Source: Bacteroidetes bacterium UBA2475
GTDB taxonomy: Bacteria > Bacteroidota > Bacteroidia > B-17B0 > Aurantibacillaceae
Reading direction: 5' to 3'
Assembly (NCBI GenBank): GCA_002342065.1
Contig: DDPF01000013.1
Span: 350,446 to 414,445, forward strand
Length of the DNA: 64,000 nucleotides
The translations under genes and the position numbers were made by a program. Position 1 is the stretch's first letter. Each line of letters starts with the position of its first letter. This document shows positions 40,271 through 50,047 of this stretch, piece by piece. The notes below the pieces were generated by a model. It was given only the letters and a program-made list of their open reading frames with translations, was not told where the DNA came from and did no database searches.

Positions 40271-43204
40271 TTAATTTTTTAACGCTTCGTAAAATGCTTT
40301 GTGAATCTTTCCCCTTATTCCCAGCTTCGCTAATTTGTTAGGATCCACATCAGGATAAACCCTGTTGCTTAAGAACACATACACCAAACCATTTTTTGGA
40401 TCGGCCCATACAAAAGTGCCTGTAAAACCACTGTGACCAAAACTTTCGGGACTACATTCGCCTGTAACAGGGCTATCCTTTTTATCATCAAGCTCAGGTT
40501 TTTCAAAACAAAGACCACGCCTGTTGGTTGGACAAAAATGGCAGGAAGTAAAATCCCTTACAACTGCCGTGTCAATAATTCTTACGCCATTTAATTCTCC
40601 TTTATTTAAATACAACTGCATTAATTTAGCAACATCCAAAGCATTACCAAACAAACCTGCATGGCCTGCAACGCCGCCTAATAAAGCCGCACCGGGGTCG
40701 TGCACAAAACCTTGTATTATTTGTTTCCTAAACTTTGAATCGTTCTCAGTTGGCGCTATTTGAGTAATTGAATACTTTTTTAGTGGCTGGTAAGTAAGTT
40801 GAAGTCCTAGTTTAAAATAAATATCGCTCACATATTCATCTAATTTCTTTTTAGCTTGTTGTTCAATTATCTTTTGAATAAAATAATATCCAAGGTCGCT
40901 GTACAAATATTTGCCAGGTATTTCTAATTTAGAATTGATGATACGTTTATAAATAGAATCGTTAAAGCCTTTTACAACATATAAATTCCTGGCAACACGT
41001 GTTGGATATTTTTCGGTTGATTTTTTATTGTAGAAACCTGGTTTATATTCATCATTCTTTTTAAGTGTCTTTAAATAAAATGGGATCCATGCCTGCAAAC
41101 CGGCCTGATGGGCAAGTACATCTTCAATTATTAAACTGTCTTTATTGGTGCCTTTTAATTCGGGCAAATAATAGCCCAATGTTTTTTTATAATCTACCTG
41201 GCCATCTGTTTTTAATTTCATTAGAGCTAATGCAGAAGCAGAAACTTTTGTAACACTTGCAAGATCATATAGAGTGCCATCATCAACCGGTTTTGAATCG
41301 GGATCGTAAGTAAAATTGCCGAACGATTTTTGGTAGATCAGTTCGCCATCTTTAAAAGCAACTATCTGGCAGCCCGGGTAGGCCTTCTCCTCTATTCCAT
41401 AAAGGGCCAAACTATCTATTGCGCCGAATTTTTTTTTTTTGAAATTTTCCTTTATCGATTTTTGTTTCGGGAAAAAAGATGGTTCTAAAGTTAAACCTGT
41501 TTCTGCTTTAAACATGTTTGTGCTTACAGGCAGTTTTCCGTTTACTTTTCCAAAACCTAAAATAGCGTTGGCGGTTGCTTTTAATATGGTTGGCATATAT
41601 TCATAACCTAAAATAACAGCTTTGTAATTTGAAACAGAAGTAATTTTATTTAAAATGTAAGGGTTAGTTAGCAATACCAATACACTTGGTTTTAATATGG
41701 CAATAGAGTCCATTAACTTTAAAGTTTGTGTTCCTACGCCGTAATTATTCTCAGCCTTCATAGTAGCTTTATTTAATTGTAGAATTACAACATCTGCTCT
41801 TTTTATTTTTTCGAAAACAGTATTGATTGCCGGAAGTTTAGCGTCGTGCGACAGACCAATATGTTCGATATAAGAGTAATTTTTTATTGTGGTGTATAAA
41901 GAATTTTCCTCTTCCACACCAAAAGATACCTCAACAACTTTTAAACTATCTGATTTTTTTATTGGTAAAAAATCATTCTCGTTCTTTAATAAAGTTATTG
42001 ATGCCTCTGCTAATCTGTAATTAAGTTCTTCTCCTGCTTTTGTATTTAGTTCTTTATGCAAATTTCTTGTAACTATTTCGGGTTTTACATTTAAACCACA
42101 CCAGTACTTTGCCATTAATATTTTTTTGCAACGGTCATCAACATCACTCCTGTTTATTTTTCCTTCGGTAATTGCTTTGTTTATTTCATCAATGGCTTTT
42201 GGTACATCTTCGCTAAATAATAAAACATCGTTACCGGCTAAAAGTGCTTTTACATCTACAAGTCCGGGACCATAGAATTTTGAAACGCCTTTCATATTCA
42301 ATGCATCGGTAAAAACCAATCCTTTAAAACCCATTTTATTTTTTAAAAGATCGTTCACTACATTTGGAGATAAAGTGGATGCCAAATTTTTTGTTGTATC
42401 TAAACTTGGAATATTTAAATGCGCCACCATAATACTTGCCAAACCTCTGTCGAACAAATATTGAAAAGGATAAAGTTCCAAAGAATCTAAACGTTCTTTT
42501 GAATGACCAATAAATGGTAGTGTTTTGTGTGAGTCGCTATCTGTATCGCCGTGGCCGGGAAAATGTTTTCCGTTAGCCATTATTTTTTCGTCTTGCATGC
42601 CCTGCATGTACATGTAGGCTTTTTGTGCAACTTTGTATTTGTTCTCGCCAAAGCTGCGCATTCCGATAACAGGATTTAAAGGATTATTATTTACATCGGC
42701 AACCGGTGCAAAATTTACGTGCAGGCCAATACGTTTACATTCTTTAGCTATTTGTCTTCCCATTAAATAAATTAACGAATCGTTTTGTATAGCGCCTAAG
42801 GTCATTTGTTTTGGGTAACGAATGGTACTGTCTAATCGCATGGCTAAACCCCACTCGCCATCAATGCTATAAAGCAAAGGTGTTTTTGCAACGCTCTGAT
42901 AATAGTTGGCAAGTTTACCGTGTCTGACGGGTCCGCCCTGCATCCATATCAATCCACCGATGTTATAATTTACTACAAGGTCTTTTATTTCTTTTGCGTG
43001 TTTAAGATCTTTGTTACTGTATGCTGCAACCATAAAAAGTTGCGCGATCTTTTGATTTGGGTTTAAAGAATTAAAAACAGAATCGACCCATTTATTTTGT
43101 GAACTTAAAAAATCAGGGTCTTTTTTTATTTTGGTAGGCGGATCCTGGAAAGAAAATGCGGCAAAAACTATAAAAGAAAGAAAAAATATCGAGAGCTTAT
43201 TCAT
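40271..43204 (-). CDS. GH3 beta-N-acetylglucosaminidase fused to beta-lactamase-family serine hydrolase
   Basis: A 977-residue protein with a short N-terminal signal segment. Residues about 30-560 are glycoside hydrolase family 3 of NagZ type: KHFPGHGDTDSDSHKTLP gives the Asp-His dyad and FTDALNMKGV holds the nucleophile Asp near residue 300, followed by a C-terminal GH3 domain. Residues about 600-977 are a serine hydrolase of class C beta-lactamase/esterase type: LASVTKVSA (nucleophile Ser in S-x-x-K near residue 650), LYSDLGYYF (Tyr motif), and HSGFTGT at the end. NagZ-type enzymes release GlcNAc from muropeptides; the serine hydrolase may trim the peptide or an ester. This fusion is found in Bacteroidota. 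First gene of a five-gene envelope operon. Confidence 0.88.
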   Translation of the reverse strand: MNKLSIFFLSFIVFAAFSFQDPPTKIKKDPDFLSSQNKWVDSVFNSLNPNQKIAQLFMVAAYSNKDLKHAKEIKDLVVNYNIGGLIWMQGGPVRHGKLANYYQSVAKTPLLYSIDGEWGLAMRLDSTIRYPKQMTLGAIQNDSLIYLMGRQIAKECKRIGLHVNFAPVADVNNNPLNPVIGMRSFGENKYKVAQKAYMYMQGMQDEKIMANGKHFPGHGDTDSDSHKTLPFIGHSKERLDSLELYPFQYLFDRGLASIMVAHLNIPSLDTTKNLASTLSPNVVNDLLKNKMGFKGLVFTDALNMKGVSKFYGPGLVDVKALLAGNDVLLFSEDVPKAIDEINKAITEGKINRSDVDDRCKKILMAKYWCGLNVKPEIVTRNLHKELNTKAGEELNYRLAEASITLLKNENDFLPIKKSDSLKVVEVSFGVEEENSLYTTIKNYSYIEHIGLSHDAKLPAINTVFEKIKRADVVILQLNKATMKAENNYGVGTQTLKLMDSIAILKPSVLVLLTNPYILNKITSVSNYKAVILGYEYMPTILKATANAILGFGKVNGKLPVSTNMFKAETGLTLEPSFFPKQKSIKENFKKKKFGAIDSLALYGIEEKAYPGCQIVAFKDGELIYQKSFGNFTYDPDSKPVDDGTLYDLASVTKVSASALALMKLKTDGQVDYKKTLGYYLPELKGTNKDSLIIEDVLAHQAGLQAWIPFYLKTLKKNDEYKPGFYNKKSTEKYPTRVARNLYVVKGFNDSIYKRIINSKLEIPGKYLYSDLGYYFIQKIIEQQAKKKLDEYVSDIYFKLGLQLTYQPLKKYSITQIAPTENDSKFRKQIIQGFVHDPGAALLGGVAGHAGLFGNALDVAKLMQLYLNKGELNGVRIIDTAVVRDFTSCHFCPTNRRGLCFEKPELDDKKDSPVTGECSPESFGHSGFTGTFVWADPKNGLVYVFLSNRVYPDVDPNKLAKLGIRGKIHKAFYEALKN

Positions 43205-43287
43205 CCTCCTAATTTAGCCTTTATAAAAAAGCCGGAAATAATAGAAAAAGAATGTTTTTAACAGCCAATTTTTGATTTAATAAAAAG

Positions 43288-43322
43288 AAAAAGGTGCAGG
43301 AACACAAACCCACACCTTTTAA
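43288..43322 (-). terminator. Terminator after the type B adhesin-like gene
   Basis: AAAAGGTG..GG and CC.ACACCTTTT pair around AACACAAA, with T-rich sequence following on the minus strand. Same hairpin as at 46631, with two changes in the stem, because the segment is duplicated. Confidence 0.7.
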
Positions 43323-44325
43323 ACACACAGAACGCTATAAAATTTTTACCTGTTTAGGGTTACATGACCTGTTTTATTTACTTTCTTGCCATCTAAACCT
43401 TTATAAATTATTTTGTAAACATATACAGCTTGCTCGCATGGTTGGCCTTTAAATGTACCTTGCCAACCTGTTGTTAATTCTTTTGATGTAAAAAGTTTTT
43501 CACCCCAACGGTTAAAGATCTCCATGCCCACATCACTAACATTATAACCTGACATTAAGAATTCATCGTTTATACCATCACCATTTGGTGTAAATGCATT
43601 TGGAACCCAGATACCAAAATCTATAGTTACTTCAATACACATTTCATCTTTTGCTTTACAACCAAATTCATTTATCGTTTCAATTGTATAACAACTGTTG
43701 CGTTGTGGGAAGATCTGACTATTTGGACAAACACTACACATAATAGCTTCACCATCTGTCCAAGTCATTGTACCCGTACCTGTAGCACTTAAGAACATGG
43801 GTTGATCTAAATTGATCGTTGTATCTCTACCCGCAGTTACATTTGGATTTGGATTTACTTTTACAAAAATCGTTTCTTTTGCTCCACAGAAACCATCTGA
43901 AGAAACATCTACTGTATACATTGTTGAAACACTTGGACTGGCAACTACTCCACCACCACTAGCATTATTCAATCCTACAGTTGGTGTCCATAATACGGTA
44001 TTACCACCACTAGCAGTTAAAGTTGTTTTTACACCTTCACAAATTGCAACGCTTGGCGAAACTACAGGAATAGAAATTGGAACAACAATAATTGAATAAC
44101 TCATTTGTTGCGGACAAACCACATTACCAAGCTGGTTATAACCTACAACTGTATAATTTACGTTAGCAACTGGTGTTGCAACTACAACAGAATTTGTTGT
44201 GCTTGAAAGACCAGTGCTTGGTGACCATGTATAATTTTGTGCACCCGCTGCATAAATTGGTGTTGAGTTACCATAACAGATCTGGTATTCAGGTGAACTG
44301 ATAGTTAAGTTAGGACGTTGAACTA
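43290..44325. repeat. Near-identical ~1-kb segment, copy 1
   Basis: Matches 46632-47667 at a constant offset of 3,342 bases, with only scattered substitutions, except for a patch at about 43984-44056 where roughly one base in three differs. Covers the terminator and the C-terminal ~325 codons of the adhesin-like gene. Confidence 0.9.
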
Positions 44326-46462
44326 CTTCTAGCAATATGGTTGCTGTAGCCGTACATACTCCATTAAAGCCTGCTACGGTATAATTTGTAGTTACTGCTG
44401 GAGACGCTACAACAAAAGCACCCACCGGAGCGCTTAAACCTGTAGAAGGAGACCAAACATAATTGCTGGCGCCATTTGCATTTAAATTAGATGTGTTACC
44501 GTTACAGATGATCGGTTCAGAAACAGTAGTTATTAAATTTGGAACGATAATTACCGAAACCTGGTAAACAGCAGAACCAGTACAAGAAGCAGCTGAACCT
44601 ATTACTGTATAATTTGTGGTACTAGCCGGACTTGCATTAACAATAGCGCCTGTTGTAGTACTTAAACCTGTATTTGGAGCCCAGTTATAAGTTGTTGCGC
44701 CATTTGCAGTTAAGTTCATATTACCTCCTGCACAAATTGTATTTGTTAATGGAGAAACTGTAACCGTTGGGTTTGGCACAACTGTTAATGTAGATGTTTC
44801 TGTTGTACTGTTACAACCCAAACTATTTCCTATGATACTGTATACACTGGTAGTATTTGTATTAGCAATAACTGTTGCACCGCTTGTTGCAGAAAGTCCT
44901 GTGGCAGGCGACCAGTTATAATTTGTTGCACCATTTGCAACTAACTGGTTACCTAGTCCCTGGCAAACGCTGGCACTTGTAACAGTTATTGTTGGATTTG
45001 GAATTATGGAAATGTTATAAGAAACTGTATTTGAACAAGGTCCATTTACACCTACAAGTGAAACAGAACCTGTTGTAAAACCTGGTATTGGTGTGAATGA
45101 AATGTTTGGATTATTTGAAGAACCCGCAGTATTTGTCATACCTGAGAAGCCTGTCCACGTATAAGTAGTAGCGCCACTTGCGGTCAAGCTCACAGAGTTC
45201 AACGAACCGTTAGAGCTAAAAGAACACATCGTGTTTGTAGTAGAGGCAATAACTAAAGTTGGTGTTTGCGAGATCATTACACTTGCAGTACCTGTACAAG
45301 TATTTACCGAGTTATTAATAAGTACCGAATAAACACCCGTTGCATTTACTGTAATAGTCGGTGTTGAGCTGGATCCTACAATTCCAGGACCAGTCCATTG
45401 AATAGTATTTGTTAAAGTATTGGGAGCAACTGAAATTTGTGTTGGACCATTAATACAAGTTGGTGCTGTAATAGTTGGTGTAATACCTGCTAAACCCGGA
45501 ACTACTAAAACAGTATCGGGTGAATTACCAAAACTTGGAATACAATTATTAAAACCTACATAACATGCAGGATAAACAAAATGACAAGTATATTGCTGTC
45601 CGCCAACCGGTGGATTTACAGTTAAGGTTGGTCCTGTTCCAAGCGGAACCGGGTTACCAACTGCAAACCAGGTTAAAGTTGGGTTAACGGGTGCGCCTGA
45701 GGGTGACCAACGATAAGCATTATTTGTAGTTGTCCATGGAGTTGAATTTCTTCCGGGAACAGTTATACCAATTGTACCGGCTAAATTATGAATACCCTGA
45801 ACAGCTGTTCCACCCGACCATGCAGGACAGTTTGGCTTGTTAGTGATGTGATTCTCTATAAGATTAGTTCCTTCATAAATAACAATTTGAAAGGTTCCTA
45901 AAAGACTTGTGCAAGAATACATTGGGATATTTGTCCAACTTACAACTAATCTTCTGCAAGGTGCTGTACCCTGAGTTTGATAACGAATGTATGGACTTCC
46001 TGTGCCAACACCGGGATGCCAATCTTGCCACGGACCCATGATACAATTTTTAGGAACGTTAGCCGCGCCACTAGGAATGCTTGCAGAAGCAAATGTATTT
46101 GGTTGTCCGGCTGTAAAAGATATCCAACCATTTGAGCCAATATAAAATTGAGTGTAAGTATTTCCAAAATAACAAAAAGTAAATCCTATCGGAAATGGAC
46201 CTGCTTGTGAATCATCAGTTAAAACTACCGGTGTACCTGTATTTGGAAATGGAGCAAATGGAATATTTGTTACGCTATATGTAGTAGTTTGGTTAGGGGT
46301 AATTGTTGTAGGATTACAACCTGTAATATTTGCGGTTAATACAGTGGATGTTATTCCGCAGGGCAAATTTTGATCAGGTCCTAAACTAGGACAATTTTGT
46401 GAAGTTCCTGCTACAGCAATAAATAAAGGAATGGCAATAGCAATTTTTTGTAAAAGTTTCAT
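43346..46462 (-). CDS. Giant secreted adhesin-like protein with gliding-motility-type (T9SS type B) C-terminus
   Basis: A 1,038-residue protein. The ATG at 46462 gives the signal peptide MKLLQKIAIAIPLFIAVAGTSQ; another ATG lies six codons upstream. Residues about 60-280 are a beta-sandwich domain (GFTFCYFGNTYTQFYIGSNGWISFTAGQPN). From 330 to 930 there are repeated PKD/Ig-like units, each with the words YTWSPSTGLS..T.A.V.A.P....NYTV and rich in Thr/Ser/Asn. The last ~90 residues (WVPNAFTPNGDGINDEFLM ... VYKIIYKGLDGKKVNKTGHVTLNR) are the CHU_C/gliding-motility sorting domain for T9SS type B secretion. Likely surface or released; function unknown. A tandem paralogue lies upstream. Confidence 0.85.
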   Translation of the reverse strand: MKLLQKIAIAIPLFIAVAGTSQNCPSLGPDQNLPCGITSTVLTANITGCNPTTITPNQTTTYSVTNIPFAPFPNTGTPVVLTDDSQAGPFPIGFTFCYFGNTYTQFYIGSNGWISFTAGQPNTFASASIPSGAANVPKNCIMGPWQDWHPGVGTGSPYIRYQTQGTAPCRRLVVSWTNIPMYSCTSLLGTFQIVIYEGTNLIENHITNKPNCPAWSGGTAVQGIHNLAGTIGITVPGRNSTPWTTTNNAYRWSPSGAPVNPTLTWFAVGNPVPLGTGPTLTVNPPVGGQQYTCHFVYPACYVGFNNCIPSFGNSPDTVLVVPGLAGITPTITAPTCINGPTQISVAPNTLTNTIQWTGPGIVGSSSTPTITVNATGVYSVLINNSVNTCTGTASVMISQTPTLVIASTTNTMCSFSSNGSLNSVSLTASGATTYTWTGFSGMTNTAGSSNNPNISFTPIPGFTTGSVSLVGVNGPCSNTVSYNISIIPNPTITVTSASVCQGLGNQLVANGATNYNWSPATGLSATSGATVIANTNTTSVYSIIGNSLGCNSTTETSTLTVVPNPTVTVSPLTNTICAGGNMNLTANGATTYNWAPNTGLSTTTGAIVNASPASTTNYTVIGSAASCTGSAVYQVSVIIVPNLITTVSEPIICNGNTSNLNANGASNYVWSPSTGLSAPVGAFVVASPAVTTNYTVAGFNGVCTATATILLEVVQRPNLTISSPEYQICYGNSTPIYAAGAQNYTWSPSTGLSSTTNSVVVATPVANVNYTVVGYNQLGNVVCPQQMSYSIIVVPISIPVVSPSVAICEGVKTTLTASGGNTVLWTPTVGLNNASGGGVVASPSVSTMYTVDVSSDGFCGAKETIFVKVNPNPNVTAGRDTTINLDQPMFLSATGTGTMTWTDGEAIMCSVCPNSQIFPQRNSCYTIETINEFGCKAKDEMCIEVTIDFGIWVPNAFTPNGDGINDEFLMSGYNVSDVGMEIFNRWGEKLFTSKELTTGWQGTFKGQPCEQAVYVYKIIYKGLDGKKVNKTGHVTLNR

Positions 46463-46630
46463 TAAATGTGTTTTATTCAAAGTTAAGCCATATTTTACTG
46501 TGGTATTTCACAAAAATTTAAAACACATTGTGTATTTATTAAAGTAAGGGTTTTAGTGAGTGAAAAACATTGTTAAAAAGAATGTTTATAACTGTTTATT
46601 GGCGCAGGTTATAGAAAGTTTAGTAAAAGA

Positions 46631-46662
46631 AAAAGGTGTGGGAACACAAACCCACACCTTTT
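46631..46662 (-). terminator. Perfect-hairpin terminator after the second adhesin-like gene
   Basis: AAAAGGTGTGGG (46631-46642) and CCCACACCTTTT (46651-46662) are perfectly complementary around AACACAAA. Confidence 0.8.
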
Positions 46663-47667
46663 AAACACACAGAACGCTATAAAATTTTTACCTGTTTAGG
46701 GTTACATGACCTGTTTTATTTACTTTCTTGCCATCTAAACCTTTATAAGTTATTTTGTAAACATATACAGCTTGCTCGCATGGTTGGCCTTTAAATGTAC
46801 CTTGCCAACCTGTTGTTAATTCTTTTGATGTAAAAAGTTTTTCACCCCAACGGTCAAAGATCTCCATGCCCACATCACTAACATTATAACCTGACATTAA
46901 GAATTCATCGTTTATACCATCACCATTTGGTGTAAATGCATTTGGAACCCAGATACCAAAATCTATAGTTACTTCAATACACATTTCATCTTTTGCTTTA
47001 CAACCAAATTCATTTATCGTTTCAATTGTATAACAACTGTTGCGTTGTGGGAAGATCTGACTATTTGGACAAACACTACACATAATAGCTTCACCATCTG
47101 TCCAGGTCATTGTACCCGTACCTGTAGCACTTAAGAACATGGGTTGATCTAAATTGATCGTTGTATCTCTACCCGCAGTTACATTTGGATTTGGATTTAC
47201 TTTTACAAAAATCGTTTCTTTTGCTCCACAGAAACCATCTGAAGAAACATCTACTGTATACATTGTTGAAACACTTGGACTGGCAACTACTCCACCACCA
47301 CTAGCATTATTCAATCCTACAGTTGGTGTCCACAATACGGTATTACCGCCACTGGCTGTTAACATGGCTTTTGAGCCTTCACATATTGTTACACTCGGCG
47401 AAACTACAGGAATAGAAATTGGAACAACAATAATTGAATAACTCATTTGTTGCGGACAAACCACATTACCAAGCTGGTTATAACCTACAACTGTATAATT
47501 TACGTTAGCAACTGGTGTTGCAACTACAACAGAATTTGTTGTGCTTGAAAGACCAGTGCTTGGTGACCATGTATAATTTTGTGCACCCGCTGCATAGATC
47601 GTTGTTGAGTTACCATAACAGATCTGGTATTCAGGCGAACTGATAGTTAAGTTAGGACGTTGAACAA
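46632..47667. repeat. Near-identical ~1-kb segment, copy 2
   Basis: Partner of 43290-44325. Similarity falls sharply beyond about 47667, where the two proteins are only moderately similar. See the finding on gene conversion. Confidence 0.9.
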
Positions 47668-49876
47668 CCTCTACTAAAATACTTGCTGAGGCAGTACACA
47701 CTCCGTTATTACCAGCAATTGTATAATTAGTTGTTACAGCAGGTGAAGCAATTACGAATGCACCGGTTGAAGAATTTAAACCTGTAGAAGGTGACCAAAC
47801 ATAACCGTTTGCACCGTTTACATTTAAGTTAGATGTATTACCTGCGCATATAATAGGGTCAGAATTACTTGTTAAAAGATTTGGAACAACAATAACAGAA
47901 ACCTGAACCATAGCTGTATTTGTACAATTGTTCAAACTTACAACAACAGTATAACTTTGAGTAGATGCCGGACTTGCATTAACGTTGGCATTAGTTGTAT
48001 TACTTAGACCTACTGAAGGCGACCAGTTAAATGTTGTAGCATTACTATTAGCTGTTAAATTAATATTACCTCCTGCACAAATTGTTGGTGTGGCTGGTGT
48101 TATACTAACTGTTGGTATTGGTAAGATTGTAAGCGTTGCATTTTGAGTTGCACTGTTACAACCTAAATTCGATCCCATTACCGCATAAACAGTAGTAACC
48201 GTTGGGTTTGCAATTACAGCAGGGCCCGAAGTTGTATTTAAACCTGTAGAAGGTGACCATGCATAAGCTGAAGCACCAGCTGCATTAAATGTAAAACTAT
48301 TTCCTAAGCAAATACTTGTTGCAGTTGGAGCTACCGTTATTGTTGGATTAGGTAAAATTGAAAAGTTAGAAGTAATTGTAGCAGAACATACACCGTTTGA
48401 ACCGATCAACGTACTTGTTGCAACAGAAGCATTAGGTGAATATGGTGGCAATGGCGTTAATACCATAGTTGGACCATTAGGAGTTGGTGTTGAATAATTA
48501 CTACTGGTTAGCAAAGTATAATTAGTTGCTCCAGAAGGAGTTAAAGTAATTGAGTTAGGCGAATTGTTCAAGTTCTGCGCACAAACTGTTGGACTACTAT
48601 AAATAATACCCAATGTAGGACTGGCTAAAACGTTTACGGTTGCAGTTCCTGCACATGGACTACTGTTAGCAGTTATTGTAACAGAATATAAACCTGCGGT
48701 ATTAATATTTATTGTTGGTGTTCCTTGCCCTGATGTAATGCCCGGCCCGGCCCATACAATTGTATTTGTTGTAGTATTGTTTGGCATAACAGATAAAACC
48801 CCGTTACCCGACATACAGGTTGGTGCAGTAATTGTTGGATTAAGAACCGAAGGCTGACCAACAACTGTGTAAGAATTATTTAATGAATAAGATGGGCAAC
48901 TACCAGTACAGGTAGTATAACTATAAACTCCAGGTTGATTAACCGTAATTGTTGGTGTGAATTGTCCGGCAATAATTCCAGGGCCAGACCATGTATAAGT
49001 ACACACATTTAATGTAGATGCAGGCGCAACACTTGCCATACCAACAGCTCCGTTAGGATTGATCATTGCAACTAATTGTAATGATGGTAAAGAACAAGTT
49101 AATGTACCACCCTGTGGCGCAATAATACTGCTTGTAGGAACAGGTAATGAACAATTGGCCCAGTCACCACCACCCGCTAACGCCTGTGGAGTAAATGTAA
49201 TTGTACTGTTACCAGGAATAATGTTACCGGCATGTGAACTGCTGCTTGAGTAATAACAAACACCGTTTACAATGGCAAAACCACCACCGGCAGAAGAAAT
49301 AGGTGCGTTCGCTAAATTATAACTGCAAAGCTGCACACCGTTAGAATTATAAACCGTTAAGTTTTGCGGTCCATTTAATTTTAAAACATAAAAATTACCG
49401 TTTCCGTCTACAACAAGATCATAAGGACCGCCACCGCCAAAAGTTCCAATGGTAACTAATAAAATAGCTGGACCTGTGCCATTGTATCTATAAACCTGAC
49501 CAGTACCTCCAACTAAATTATAAATAAAACCACCGCCACCGCCAATATTAACAGCCGCTCCGTTTGAAGTACTATGTCCTGAATTTGACCATGTTCCTGT
49601 ATTATTATAATACCAAAAAGTTCCTCCTTAAGTTGTCCACCATGTAGGATTTGGAGCAGGAAAAGCAAAAGATGGTCCAACAGCTAAACCGCTTGCACCA
49701 GCCGGTAAGCCAGTTAATATTACGCTGGCTGGTCCACCCGGAGGACTAACAGCTTGTTGAGAAATTGAACTTCCGTTATGAATATAAATAGAATTGTTAG
49801 GGCAGGCAGGTGGTTGACTAAATGCTGAACAATTAGCAAAGATCGAGATTATTAAGAGTATGAGAGACTTTTTCAT
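46688..49876 (-). pseudogene. Second T9SS type B adhesin-like gene, interrupted by one in-frame stop
   Basis: From the ATG at 49876 (signal peptide MKKSLILLIISIFANCSAFSQ) the frame runs to NPTWWTT and then hits TAA at 49628-49630. The same frame is open again for 97 codons (GGTFWYYNNTGTWSNSGHST...) before the first later start (GTG at 49336) and goes on to a normal end at 46688, 1,061 codons in all plus the internal stop. There is no shift of frame. Domains: an N-terminal beta-rich, Gly-rich region with NHL/propeller-like words (GTGQVYRYNGTGPAILLVTIG), PKD/Ig-like repeats, and a CHU_C sorting domain almost identical to that of the neighbour. Either a recent nonsense mutation, a sequencing error, or stop readthrough. 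Without the first 83 codons the product would have no signal peptide. Confidence 0.8.
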
Positions 49877-50047
49877 TTAAGGAAATGTTTTAGTAAAAAT
49901 AACTCAAATTTTACGGCTTATTTTTGATATAATTTAAAGTGCAAGATATATTTACTGAAAGCCTTTGTTTACTGAGTAAACTCATTTGTTTAAATCTTCT
50001 AAAAATGAAACATAAAACAACAGCAAAAGTTTATCTAATTTTGCGCA

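Noticed and set aside
41420..41450. Possible frameshift at the long T run in the GH3/serine hydrolase gene
   Set aside because: The frame stays open over the run and both domains on either side are in the same frame, so the fusion is real in this sequence.
43812..44099. Plus-strand ORF conserved in both adhesin copies (also 47154-47441)
   Set aside because: It is antisense to the real adhesin genes and is conserved only because the DNA is duplicated.
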